Below are positions 15,649-24,910 of a stretch of 42,147 nt of DNA, piece after piece (position 1 is the first letter of the stretch; each line of letters opens with the position of its first letter). The stretch comes from Lachnospiraceae bacterium (GTDB lineage: Bacteria; Bacillota; Clostridia; Lachnospirales; Lachnospiraceae), in the NCBI GenBank assembly GCA_022799355.1, contig JAAWOG010000028.1:1-42147 (forward strand), written 5' to 3'. A program made the translations under genes and the position numbers. The notes under the pieces were generated by a model, which saw only the letters and a list, made by a program, of their open reading frames with translations, searched no databases and had not been told where the DNA came from.

Positions 15649-16917
15649 TTACTGCAATAACTGCAGCACCTGAGAAGGGCGCTCATTCGCCTGTGCCAGC
15701 ACGGAAGTGCTCGCCTGAGAGAGTACCTGGTAAGTCGCATATTTTGTATACTCTTCAGACATATCCGTATCCAGAATATTAGAATATGCACCTGTCATAT
15801 TTTCATGATTGACCTCATTACTGGTCACAATTGATTCCAGACGATTCTGATAAGCACCCAGTTTACTCCGAATGGAGGACAATTTATCGATGGCGGCACC
15901 TACCCTCTCTATTGTCATCAGGGAATCCTCTTTTGTTTTCGTATTGGCAATATCAATTCCCAACTCCTTGATACCAATATTGGGAATCTCCACATCCAAT
16001 TCCTGGCCTTCGTTCGCACCCACCTGTATTGTCATGGCTCCGAGCCCCGTAACATTTATATTAACGGGATTTGCTCCGGTTCCGACAACACCTTCCCTGA
16101 TGTCAAGTTCCATCTTAAACCCTGTCTGGTCTTCCAGTGTTACAATGGTACCATTTACATCGGAAACGTGCAGTTTTATATTATTTCCATCCGGACCTGT
16201 TGCAGTAATGACCGCACCACTTTTATTATTAACTTCTACAGTCTTATCAAATTCATCCGGAAATACGGTTCCCGGCGCCGCCGCCTTCGTAGGATCGTCC
16301 GGATCCGCGCGGACACTGACCGTCGGATTTGCCGCTGCATCTGGCGTATTAAACGCTTCTTCTATCAGGTTTCCGTCCACATCAAACAGTGTATTATCAT
16401 CAAATATACTTAAGTCAAATTCATACACCCCGACCTGCACATTTTCACCATAGGAAGCTACTTTAATATTAATATTATCGGTATATCCCTTTAACTGAAA
16501 GGAACCGTCCAAAAGCTTCTGTCCGTTAAACTCAAAAGTCTCGGAAATACGCTGTATTTCTTCTTTCAGCTTCTGAACTTCCTCATCCATAAGTTCTCTG
16601 TCGCCATTAGACCAGGTTCCCGTCGATCCTTTAATCGCAAGTTCATTGATCCTTTGCAGCATATCATGTACTTCCGAAAGAGCTCCGTCCACCGCTTTCA
16701 TAATATTAACACCCGTGTCGGAATTGTCTCTTGCCTGCATCAGGCCCTCTAACTGGGCACGCATCTTTCTGGACATTGCATAACCGGACGGATTATCTTT
16801 TGCTCTGTTGATCTTATAACCGGAACTCAGTTTTCCGGTCGATACCGACAGATTTTCATCATTCACATTTAATCTGTTTACCGCCATCATGGCTGTCGCA
16901 TTATAATTGATTCTCAT
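15649..16917 (-). CDS. Flagellin
   Basis: A 422-residue flagellin. The N-terminal D0/D1 region (1-150) has the hallmark LSTGKLSSGYKINRAKDNPSGYA-type sequence (here SVSTGKLSSGYKINRAKDNP), and the C-terminal D1/D0 region (330-422) has IRSKLGAYQNRLE and ends in QANERPSQVLQLLQ. The central 170-310 is a variable, surface-exposed, Thr/Val-rich domain. AAAGGA lies before the ATG. A sigma-28-like promoter at 16988-17014 is well placed. Only flagellin and FliS-like genes of the flagellar set are in the window, so the basal-body genes must be elsewhere. Confidence 0.95.
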   Translation of the reverse strand: MRINYNATAMMAVNRLNVNDENLSVSTGKLSSGYKINRAKDNPSGYAMSRKMRAQLEGLMQARDNSDTGVNIMKAVDGALSEVHDMLQRINELAIKGSTGTWSNGDRELMDEEVQKLKEEIQRISETFEFNGQKLLDGSFQLKGYTDNINIKVASYGENVQVGVYEFDLSIFDDNTLFDVDGNLIEEAFNTPDAAANPTVSVRADPDDPTKAAAPGTVFPDEFDKTVEVNNKSGAVITATGPDGNNIKLHVSDVNGTIVTLEDQTGFKMELDIREGVVGTGANPVNINVTGLGAMTIQVGANEGQELDVEIPNIGIKELGIDIANTKTKEDSLMTIERVGAAIDKLSSIRSKLGAYQNRLESIVTSNEVNHENMTGAYSNILDTDMSEEYTKYATYQVLSQASTSVLAQANERPSQVLQLLQ

Positions 16918-16987
16918 TCTTTTTTCCTTTCAGCTTCACAAATCCGTTTGTAAATATTATAAATTCAGATCCATCTTTCTATGTAAC

Positions 16988-17014
16988 TTATCAAAATATC
17001 ATCTTACATTTTTA
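16988..17014 (-). promoter_or_regulatory. Sigma-28 (SigD)-like promoter of flagellin
   Basis: On the minus strand TAAA (17011-17014), exactly 15 bases, then TTTGATAA (16988-16995), close to the flagellar consensus TAAA-N15-GCCGATAA in the GATAA part. The predicted start is about 65 bases before the flagellin ATG. The -35 overlaps the stop codon of the preceding gene. Confidence 0.5.
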
Positions 17015-19993
17015 ATTTCGGACAGATTCCAGAAAAATCTTAGCAATTTGATAAAGTTCTCCGGTAGAAATTTCTTTTTCCTCCTTCGCCTGCATCGTTC
17101 CTGAGACGTCTCCTGCTTTGCCTGCCCCTTCGTCTCCCTTTCCCGCAACGCCATCCGGCATTCCGGATATTCCTCCTTTTAACCGGCCGCCCTGCACAAT
17201 ACGCATCTCCTCAACGGAAATTCCGGCATCCTGCATTCTCTCTTGTATGCTTGCCGCTACACTCTTTAGCAGCCCGGCTCCGCTTTCCGTCTCCGCAAAA
17301 AGATTCCCTGCCATATGAATGGAAGAACCGCCCTCTCTTGCCTCATTACTCTTTGTGAACAAAGCTTCCAGCCTGCCATATCTTTCTGTTTTTACGGAAA
17401 TCTCCGCCTGCGCCCTTCCCGTTCCTCTCTTTACCGTCAGATTCATGATGGTATAGCCTGTTTCCGATTTTACCGGAATCTGGTAATGTGACTCTTTGGA
17501 AAGCTCTGTCCTGAACCGAATTCCTTTATAAATCTGCTGCATATCTCTGATGTCCAGTTCCGTGATGCCTTCCTGCCCTTCGGCTTCCCGGAGTATCGTT
17601 TCCGCCTGCCTGGCAAAAGCTTCCATTCCTTCCCGGAGAGATTCTTCATCCCCGGCTCTCTCATGCAGATCCATCACATAACCTTCCAGCCTGCTTTGCT
17701 CCTCTTCCAGCCTCTCCTCCCGTTTTATCTCCTTCTCATAATCCTCTATTTTCTGATAAATGCCCGCATCCTCCTGCAGTACCGAGGATGCTTCCAGCAG
17801 ATTGGAGATCGTAACCAGCTGATTTGTTTCTTTCAGAAATTCCACCGCATCCTTCTCTCCATGGCTCCCCCCGCGCTTTGCTCCTTCGAGCGTCCGCATC
17901 GCCGCTTCATATTCTCCTGCGCTTTCATAAGGAGCAGCATTTATCTGATCAATAATGTCCTTTCCCTGCCGCAGGGCATCCACACCGGAAAAGCTTTCAT
18001 CTATTTTATAATCCATGTAACCTTTTTTGCCGCTGCGTACTCCTGTCAGCAGGTTTTCCATGGTAAGCTGCGCCCCGCTCCCGAGCAGATAGCCTTCCGC
18101 CTTTCCGTCGGATTTTTCAACCTGCCGGATAAGCCTGTAAATCCCAATATAGCTTTCTCTTTCTTCGGGTGTAATGCCGCCGTTCTTATCCAGCTTATGC
18201 AGGAATCTGGCAAACTCTTCACTTTCCTCCACAAACGTGCCGCTTTGCTGCGCTAAATAGGCATCCAGCTCCTCGATATCCGTGTGAAGTACATCCACCC
18301 CTTCCCGGATCATCTGCAAAACTTTTCCGGGCTTCATATTCTGAAACAGGTCCTGTACCTTTTTATCCACCTCCAGGGCTCTCTCCAGATTTTCTTCGGT
18401 AATTTCCAGCCAGTTATATCCCAAAATACGCACTGCCCTGCGGTTTTCCTCGGAAGGCTCCCGATTCATATCCGTCAAAATATCATCCACATTCCTGAAC
18501 GCCTTCCGAATAGAGTCTCCCATATCCGCCCGGGGTGCGGTCTGCATCGTTTCATAACGCGCCTTTGCCTCATCGAGCTTTCCTTTTTCTCTGTCTGCCT
18601 TTTCAAACTCTCCCTGCAGCTCGCTTCCTTTTTCATGGAGCGCTTCTATGGTAAATGAAATTTCCCTGTTTACCACATACCCAAGGGTATAAGCCGGCAT
18701 GGAACGCAACTCATTTATTGTTTCGTCAATCCGGGCCGTCTGGGAAACCCCCTCGCCCGCAAGCGTCTCTTCCATTGCTCTGAGCCGCTCAATCAGCTTC
18801 TCCATGGGCGCCGTATCGATCTGAAAGCCACTGCGCAAAAGTTTGACATTCGCTTCTACCGTCATGCGCAGGCGCACTTCTTCCAGCCTCCTTCTGGCTG
18901 TCAAAAATTCCATACTGCGGTCCGTCTCCTCCGGGAGATTCCCGTATTCCGGCTCTTTTGACGCTTCTCCCTCCGAACCCGCCTGCACCTTCTCCTGACT
19001 TTCCATGAGATCTTTCAATGTGATCTCTTCCCCTTCGGTACGGTTTTCATATGCATGCTCCGCTGCCTCCGGCGATAATCCCTGCACCGCATCGAAAATT
19101 TCCTGTGCCTGTTCATAAATGCTTTCTTTTCCGGAAAGATCCGCCTGCGCAGCGTCCGTTCCCTCATATACCTGCATGGCAATCCGATACTTTAACTCTT
19201 CCTCCGAAATCCCCTGACTGCCTTTCTCAAAATTTTTCAGTTTCTCATATAACTGTAAATTCTCTTTTGTCACCGGAATATCATGCCTCAGCAAAAAGGC
19301 AGCGCTCTCCCTGCTTTCCTCCCCCTGTGCAAGTCCCGCTTCTTTTATAATTTTATCAATCTGCTCCCAGAAAGCCTTTCCCCCATCTTCTTCCATATCC
19401 GGTACATCCGCCTCCGGGCTCTTCTGACCGACGCCGGCAGAGTACTTTGCCCGATACAGATTTTCAGCGGTAGGCTCCATCTGCTGATCCACCATATAAG
19501 CAATGCTCCCTTCCTCAAGGCCGCCCCGCAAGGCTTCCGCATAAGCACTGCTCCCCAGAATCTGTTCCAGCGTCTCCTTAGACAGATCGTCCGTAAAACC
19601 TGTAATATCTCCGCCGCCCTTTGCCACCGCAACTCTGATCCGGTCCAAAATCGTCACCACGGTTTCAATATCCACATCCGTTACATGAACGCCCTCTTCC
19701 AGCATTTCATGAAATTCATCCTGAGACATGGAATTTGACATAACCGCCATATACAATTTCTGTACATCCATATCCATCTGCTCTGCCTGCAGGGAAACTT
19801 CTTCTGCTGTCATATTTTCTTTTTTATAGGTACCGTCCCTCTGCGCACGGGCATCCTGGGCACCGATATTAACGGAATATGCGCCCGCCCTTTCCTGCTT
19901 TTTTACCTCATCCCGCACTGGCGCATGCATTCTCTCCGCACCGCCTCTGCTTTGTATATTATGTTCCTGTACCGATTCAAATGTTATTCTCAT
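17012..19993 (-). CDS. Large flagellin-neighbour protein with repeated 'TxENL' units (DUF6240-like)
   Basis: A 993-residue, charged, soluble, largely helical protein without signal peptide or membrane segment. A motif of the form T-x-x-N-L recurs at least five times, e.g. EPTAENLYRA, PVTKENLQLY, EITEENLERA, LTMENLLTG, VTISNLLEA, each followed by a helix, so the protein is built from degenerate repeats. From memory it fits DUF6240, a Lachnospiraceae family seen near flagellar genes; function unknown. The C-terminal part (about 850-930: VKSETGYTIMNLTVKRGTG) is beta-rich and recalls FliK-type hook-length proteins, but that is weak. No strong ribosome site is seen at the start. Confidence 0.65.
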   Translation of the reverse strand: MRITFESVQEHNIQSRGGAERMHAPVRDEVKKQERAGAYSVNIGAQDARAQRDGTYKKENMTAEEVSLQAEQMDMDVQKLYMAVMSNSMSQDEFHEMLEEGVHVTDVDIETVVTILDRIRVAVAKGGGDITGFTDDLSKETLEQILGSSAYAEALRGGLEEGSIAYMVDQQMEPTAENLYRAKYSAGVGQKSPEADVPDMEEDGGKAFWEQIDKIIKEAGLAQGEESRESAAFLLRHDIPVTKENLQLYEKLKNFEKGSQGISEEELKYRIAMQVYEGTDAAQADLSGKESIYEQAQEIFDAVQGLSPEAAEHAYENRTEGEEITLKDLMESQEKVQAGSEGEASKEPEYGNLPEETDRSMEFLTARRRLEEVRLRMTVEANVKLLRSGFQIDTAPMEKLIERLRAMEETLAGEGVSQTARIDETINELRSMPAYTLGYVVNREISFTIEALHEKGSELQGEFEKADREKGKLDEAKARYETMQTAPRADMGDSIRKAFRNVDDILTDMNREPSEENRRAVRILGYNWLEITEENLERALEVDKKVQDLFQNMKPGKVLQMIREGVDVLHTDIEELDAYLAQQSGTFVEESEEFARFLHKLDKNGGITPEERESYIGIYRLIRQVEKSDGKAEGYLLGSGAQLTMENLLTGVRSGKKGYMDYKIDESFSGVDALRQGKDIIDQINAAPYESAGEYEAAMRTLEGAKRGGSHGEKDAVEFLKETNQLVTISNLLEASSVLQEDAGIYQKIEDYEKEIKREERLEEEQSRLEGYVMDLHERAGDEESLREGMEAFARQAETILREAEGQEGITELDIRDMQQIYKGIRFRTELSKESHYQIPVKSETGYTIMNLTVKRGTGRAQAEISVKTERYGRLEALFTKSNEAREGGSSIHMAGNLFAETESGAGLLKSVAASIQERMQDAGISVEEMRIVQGGRLKGGISGMPDGVAGKGDEGAGKAGDVSGTMQAKEEKEISTGELYQIAKIFLESVRN

Positions 19994-20061
19994 ATTTTCT
20001 ACCAGGGCTCTGACGAGCAGATCTCCTTTTCACTTATTCTTTTGCTCTTCTTTCACCGTAA

Positions 20062-20091
20062 AAAGAGTGTACGCATTCGCATACACTCTTT
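20062..20091 (-). terminator. Terminator after glgB
   Basis: AAAGAGTGTA (20062-20071) pairs with TACACTCTTT (20082-20091), with two further G-C pairs inside; on the minus strand the stem is followed by TTTTT. It ends the glgB transcript before the next leftward gene. Confidence 0.75.
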
Positions 20092-20142
20092 ATATCGTCA
20101 AACTCTCTTCTTCTCTAAAGCCTTTCGCCAAAACTGCCCTAT

Positions 20143-22077
20143 TTAAAATGCATAGACCAAAGCGCTGTAAGGCGGCAGATCCAATGTAATGGAATAATCC
20201 TTAAAACAGCATGGCTCTTTTTTTGCCATGATCTCCGCAGGCACCTCTCCGCCGCTTCCGCCGAACCTCTCTTCCGTACTGTTCAGCAGTAATTTATATT
20301 TCTTCTTTGCCGGCACTCCAACCCTGTAGTCTTCCCATTTCATAGGCGTCATATTGATGATAAACAGAAGCCTCTTCTTATCACTCTCACATTTTCGGAT
20401 AAAGCAATACGTACTTCTGTCGCAGTCATCCGCGTTCATCCATTCAAACCCGCTCCAATCCGCATCATTTTCCCACATGCAGGGATATTTCCGATAAATA
20501 TGGAGCAGTTCTTTGACATATTCCTGTAATCCTTTATTCAGATTCTCGCCAAGCAGATACCAGTCAAGTTCCCGCGCTTCACTCCACTCTCTCTCCTGTC
20601 CGAAATCCTGTCCCATAAACAGGAGCTTTTTCCCGTTATGCCCAAACATGTAAGTATAGCCGTTGCGCAGATTCGCATACTTATCCACCTGATATCCCGG
20701 CATCTTATTCACCATGGAGCATTTCAGATGTACTACCTCATCGTGGGAGAGCGGCAGTATATAACTCTCGCTGCTATTGTATGTCATGGCAAAAGTCATG
20801 CCGTAATGATTGTTTTTCCTGAAATAGGGATCCAGTTTCATATATTCGCAGAAATCATGCATCCATCCCATATTCCACTTAAAGGAAAAGCCAAGCCCCT
20901 CGCCTCCGATATCGCTGGTCACCATCGGCCATGCCGTAGATTCCTCCGCAATTGTGAGAAATCCCGGATAAGTGCCGCGTACCACGGAATTTAAGTGTTT
21001 GAAAAACTCAATGGCCTCAAGATTTTTGTTTCCGCCGTAAATATTGGGAACCCACTGCCCGTCCTGTTTTCCATAGTCCAGATAGAGCATGGAAGCCACC
21101 GCATCCACCCGGATACCATCCACATGGAATTCCTTCAGCCAGAACAGTGCGTTGGCAATCAGGAAATTCTTTACTTCCGTTTTCCCATAATTGAAGATCT
21201 TCGTTCCCCAGTCAGGATGCTCTCCAAGCCTCGGATCCGGATGCTCAAAAATGCATTCTCCGTCAAATCTGCCAAGTCCATGGGCATCCGTCGCAAAATG
21301 TGCAGGTACCCAGTCCAGTATCACACCGATACCCGCTTTATGAAACTTATTGACCAGGTACATGAAATCCTCAGGCTCTCCATGTCTGGATGTGGGCGCA
21401 TAATAACCCGTCACCTGATAACCCCAGGAGCCGTCAAAAGGGTACTCGGCAATGCCCATCAGTTCTATATGGGTATAACCCATCTCTTTCATATATTCGC
21501 ATGCCCTGTCCGCAAACTCCCTGTAATTATAAAAACCGTCCTCCGTTCCGTCAGGGTGTTTCATCCAGGAGCCGATATGGCACTCGTAGATTGCCATAGC
21601 CTCTTTCTTCATATCCTTTTTATCACGTTTTTCCATCCAGAGATTATCCGTCCACTTAAAGCCGGAAATATCTGTTGTTCTGGATGCATTGCCAGGACGC
21701 ATTTCCGCATAATTCGCAAACGGATCTGCTTTATACAGCCTGTCGCCTCCGGGCGTCACCACCAGGAATTTATACAACTGGTTCTTCTGCACATCCGGAA
21801 TAAAGCAGCTCCAAATGCCGCCGTCTCCCAGCTTCACCATCGGATTAGCCCCTTCATCCCAGCCATTAAATTCGCCGACCACATACATTTTTGCCGCATT
21901 AGGCGCCCATACACCGAAAAAGTACCCCTTTTTTCCGTCCTCTTCGGAAGGATGCGCTCCCAGCTTCTTATAAATATCATAGTGCGTTCCCTGTGCAAAC
22001 AGAAACTGATCCGCCTCGGATATAAATACCTTTTTTTCCTCCGGCACAATCTCCGGAGCATTCTTTTTTTTCGCCAT
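20143..22077 (-). CDS. glgB: 1,4-alpha-glucan (glycogen) branching enzyme
   Basis: A 644-residue GH13 branching enzyme that forms alpha-1,6 links in glycogen. An N-terminal CBM48 domain (FFGVWAPNAAKMYVVGEFNGW) is followed by the (beta/alpha)8 barrel with its conserved regions: DWVPAHF, GIRVDAVASM (nucleophile Asp), IAEESTAWP (acid/base Glu) and LSHDEV (stabilising Asp). A C-terminal all-beta domain ends the protein. Lengths fit the family. No other glycogen gene is adjacent; the upstream TPR gene lies 56 bases away and may share the transcript. Confidence 0.96.
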   Translation of the reverse strand: MAKKKNAPEIVPEEKKVFISEADQFLFAQGTHYDIYKKLGAHPSEEDGKKGYFFGVWAPNAAKMYVVGEFNGWDEGANPMVKLGDGGIWSCFIPDVQKNQLYKFLVVTPGGDRLYKADPFANYAEMRPGNASRTTDISGFKWTDNLWMEKRDKKDMKKEAMAIYECHIGSWMKHPDGTEDGFYNYREFADRACEYMKEMGYTHIELMGIAEYPFDGSWGYQVTGYYAPTSRHGEPEDFMYLVNKFHKAGIGVILDWVPAHFATDAHGLGRFDGECIFEHPDPRLGEHPDWGTKIFNYGKTEVKNFLIANALFWLKEFHVDGIRVDAVASMLYLDYGKQDGQWVPNIYGGNKNLEAIEFFKHLNSVVRGTYPGFLTIAEESTAWPMVTSDIGGEGLGFSFKWNMGWMHDFCEYMKLDPYFRKNNHYGMTFAMTYNSSESYILPLSHDEVVHLKCSMVNKMPGYQVDKYANLRNGYTYMFGHNGKKLLFMGQDFGQEREWSEARELDWYLLGENLNKGLQEYVKELLHIYRKYPCMWENDADWSGFEWMNADDCDRSTYCFIRKCESDKKRLLFIINMTPMKWEDYRVGVPAKKKYKLLLNSTEERFGGSGGEVPAEIMAKKEPCCFKDYSITLDLPPYSALVYAF

Positions 22078-22133
22078 ATCTTACCCCTTCTCTTTCTTTT
22101 TATTTATTATTTCCCAAATAAATGATAACCCCT

Positions 22134-24782
22134 TTATGCATAATAGAAAAAGTCTTCTTCCCTGAGTACGATCATATCTTCATGATCATAGCGTTTGCCA
22201 AACAATACATCAAAGAAATGTCCCGGCGTCTTTTTATTTGCATGTTGTATAGCCTCTTTTACAAGCCTGCGCACATCCGAAGTTGTAACGGAATGTTCTG
22301 CGGTCTGCATATCGGCGATCCTGGTATGGAGCGCTAATACCCCCATTTCATCAATGGCATATTCTCTGTCATAGGCAAATTTTTTTCCGTAAGCCACCAG
22401 CGCATCATCATTTAACGCCTCGATATCAATCCTGGTGTTAAACGGATCATTCAGCACCGCATTGACTTCCAGCAGGCTGTTGATCGCCCCTTTTGTATCT
22501 ACCAGCATTACGATAATACCTTTGCTCTCCGTCTGCAGCGCTTTTACCAGTGCTTCCGCGGTACTGCAGTTCATTCCGCCCGCCTCCACTACGATCAGCG
22601 CGCCGTTTTTTAATTTATCAATGATATCTCCCGGCTCTTTTTTATTTAACGCCCTGCCCGTGATCTTAGCCGCCCTGCCGGAAAAATTGCTGTCGGATAT
22701 CTGCAAATCCCGAACCAGATTCCTGGCAAAATTTATCGTACCTGCGTCTTCCTCACCGGTGATCAACACATTTCCCGTATAAGCCGCAAGGCTCATATTA
22801 TCAAGTACATGCAGAAGCTGCCCTCTTGATTTGCGGCTGCGCACAAAGGACTCAAACAGTTCTTTTTCCTCCGGGGAGAGAGCCCTGTCATTTAATGCCG
22901 GGCGCAGCTCCTCCGGTAAATTCCGCTCTGCCAGAGGCTCCTTTTCGCTTTCTTCCTCTGCTTCTTCCTCCGATTCCGGTTCCGTATATACCGGCTCCGC
23001 ATCCTCCGATTCCGGTTCGGGCAGTACTTCTTCGGATTCATATACCGGCTCTTCCGCCAGGAGCTCTTTTGCCGCCGCCTTCTCCGCTTCTTTAATCTGG
23101 GCCTCTTTCGCGGTCTTCTCCAATTCCCTCAGCAGCGCATCCTTGGACGCCTCAAACTCCGCAAATATATCGCCGGTACTGTCCAATACGCTTTTTTGTA
23201 CGGTATCCTTCAGCTGAGCTTCCTTATTTTTCTTCATCTGCTCCCATTCCAGCAAAATATCCTGGATGCTCATCTGACCGGTGATCTGCTTCTCCACCGC
23301 TTCTTTTTCAGGAACGACCAGCGAAATCTGTCCGTCCGCCTCCTGAGACAGCATATCATCAAAACCAGTTTTTTGTACCGCAAAATCTGCCGGTTGCATC
23401 GTGCCCCCGGGGGTTCTTAAAACTCCCTGTCCCGGATCGGCAGGCACGATCACTTTGCTTACGCCGGATACGGAACTTTCCTCTTCATAGACGGCACTCT
23501 TTACGCTCTCTGCTTCCGGCTCTTCCTCCGGTATCACAACCTCTTCTATTTCTACGTCCCCTGCCGCCTCTCTGATCTCCGGATGCGACATCATCCCGGA
23601 CATATCCACCGTATTCGGATCTTCAAAAAACACTTCTTCCATATCCGGTACGGGGGGGATCTCCTGTGTCTCCTCCAGCATGGGTGCCATCAGGCTGCTC
23701 ATAATGTGATCCGTCTCAGCCTCTTCCTCCTCTTCCGGTGTATCCTGAATAAATATTTCACCGGTATCGTTTATGGTCTCTTCCTCGTCTCCGTCAAAAA
23801 GCGCCTCCGTATCCTCCGCTTCAAGAACTTCCTCCGATATATCCTCCTGATAATAAGATACGCCCTCTTCCGCCTCCTGTCCATAGACAAAATCATCATT
23901 TTGACTATCCTGCCAGAGGGGTTCTGTCCCTTCCCATATAGGCTCCTGATTCTCCCCCTCCATCAGCCGCTTCATATCCGCCGCCAGCTCCTTCTGGAGG
24001 TTCATCGTATTATAAGGACTGTCATCCAGAATCTTTACCTGGATATCCGCAAGATCCTCCACGGGCAGCCTTACCGTTGGCGCCTCCGAGACAAGCCTTC
24101 CCTCATTTTCCTTCACCATTGCCGCATCCAGATTCGGGATAACCTGAGTATCGCCCTGTTCTATCTCGAATCGCTTCTCGCCGTTATAGACAGCCTGCTG
24201 CTTCGGTGTCAGGGGCTCATGAAGCATTTTCAACTCCATCGCCTTGCGGACATATCTGCCCTCGCCCAGCCAGAGGATCATCTCGTCGCACTCTTCCACG
24301 CATTTCGTACCAAAACCGATCTTGTGGTACAGATAGGCAAGCTCATAAACCCATCTGTCTATATATTCTTCCTCTTTCAGCTTTTCCAGTACTTTTATCT
24401 GCTCTTCCAGGCTGACTTCCTGCGCCGCATACACTTTGTACAGCAGTATGTATTTCCGGCTGTCATCCGGCGCAACCTGGCAGAATTCTTTATAGTATTC
24501 CCAGGCATTTACCACATCGCCCAGCTTCAGGCACAACTCCGTCAGCGCAAAGACGATCATCCTGCTTCCGGGACGCTTCTCATACGCCATCTCCAGAATA
24601 GTCTTACTGTCTTCATAGCGGCGGACCATCTTATAGATATCACTGATGGTACAGAGCATCTTTACGCTCTTCACCCTCCGCCAGTCGATCGTATCGGCAA
24701 TATCGGCAGCTTCCCGATAATTCTTCTCTTCTACTAAAGTCCTGATTTCCTCTGACCTTATCTTGTATTCCTGTTTATCCAA
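22134..24782 (-). CDS. TPR protein with acidic linker and degenerate AAA+-like domain
   Basis: An 882-residue cytoplasmic protein. Residues 1-150 form TPR-like helical hairpins (NYREAADIADTIDW, RYEDSKTILEMAYEKRP, DVVNAWEYYKEFC). Residues about 210-620 are very acidic and low complexity. The C-terminal 240 residues resemble an AAA+ module: strand-loop VLITGEEDAGTINFARNLV where Walker A should be, but without GK[T/S]; GALIVVEAGGM at Walker B with Glu retained; and a sensor-like NDPFNTRIDIEAL segment. It probably scaffolds rather than hydrolyses. Starts with TTG at 24782, supported by GAGGTG 7 bases upstream. Family unnamed to me. Confidence 0.7.
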   Translation of the reverse strand: MDKQEYKIRSEEIRTLVEEKNYREAADIADTIDWRRVKSVKMLCTISDIYKMVRRYEDSKTILEMAYEKRPGSRMIVFALTELCLKLGDVVNAWEYYKEFCQVAPDDSRKYILLYKVYAAQEVSLEEQIKVLEKLKEEEYIDRWVYELAYLYHKIGFGTKCVEECDEMILWLGEGRYVRKAMELKMLHEPLTPKQQAVYNGEKRFEIEQGDTQVIPNLDAAMVKENEGRLVSEAPTVRLPVEDLADIQVKILDDSPYNTMNLQKELAADMKRLMEGENQEPIWEGTEPLWQDSQNDDFVYGQEAEEGVSYYQEDISEEVLEAEDTEALFDGDEEETINDTGEIFIQDTPEEEEEAETDHIMSSLMAPMLEETQEIPPVPDMEEVFFEDPNTVDMSGMMSHPEIREAAGDVEIEEVVIPEEEPEAESVKSAVYEEESSVSGVSKVIVPADPGQGVLRTPGGTMQPADFAVQKTGFDDMLSQEADGQISLVVPEKEAVEKQITGQMSIQDILLEWEQMKKNKEAQLKDTVQKSVLDSTGDIFAEFEASKDALLRELEKTAKEAQIKEAEKAAAKELLAEEPVYESEEVLPEPESEDAEPVYTEPESEEEAEEESEKEPLAERNLPEELRPALNDRALSPEEKELFESFVRSRKSRGQLLHVLDNMSLAAYTGNVLITGEEDAGTINFARNLVRDLQISDSNFSGRAAKITGRALNKKEPGDIIDKLKNGALIVVEAGGMNCSTAEALVKALQTESKGIIVMLVDTKGAINSLLEVNAVLNDPFNTRIDIEALNDDALVAYGKKFAYDREYAIDEMGVLALHTRIADMQTAEHSVTTSDVRRLVKEAIQHANKKTPGHFFDVLFGKRYDHEDMIVLREEDFFYYA

Positions 24783-24847
24783 AGGTACTCACCTCAAAAA
24801 TATCCCATAACAGATTACTGCAAAAATCGACTATTTCCTAAGTTTTA

Positions 24848-24876
24848 AGTTTATCATAGGATATGTTATAAGTCAA
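24848..24876 (-). promoter_or_regulatory. Promoter for the TPR-AAA+ gene (and perhaps glgB)
   Basis: Minus strand TTGACT (24871-24876), 17 bases, TAAACT (24848-24853), about 65 bases before the TTG start. Confidence 0.6.
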
Positions 24877-24910
24877 AGCGATATATACAATTAACCTCTC
24901 CGCAAATGAT

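Noticed and set aside
20995-22125. Long plus-strand frame over glgB, 376 codons
   Set aside because: Shadow of a clearly conserved gene on the other strand; His/Ile-rich composition with no motif.
23583-24737. Long plus-strand frame over the TPR gene
   Set aside because: Antisense shadow of the acidic and TPR regions; no ribosome site.
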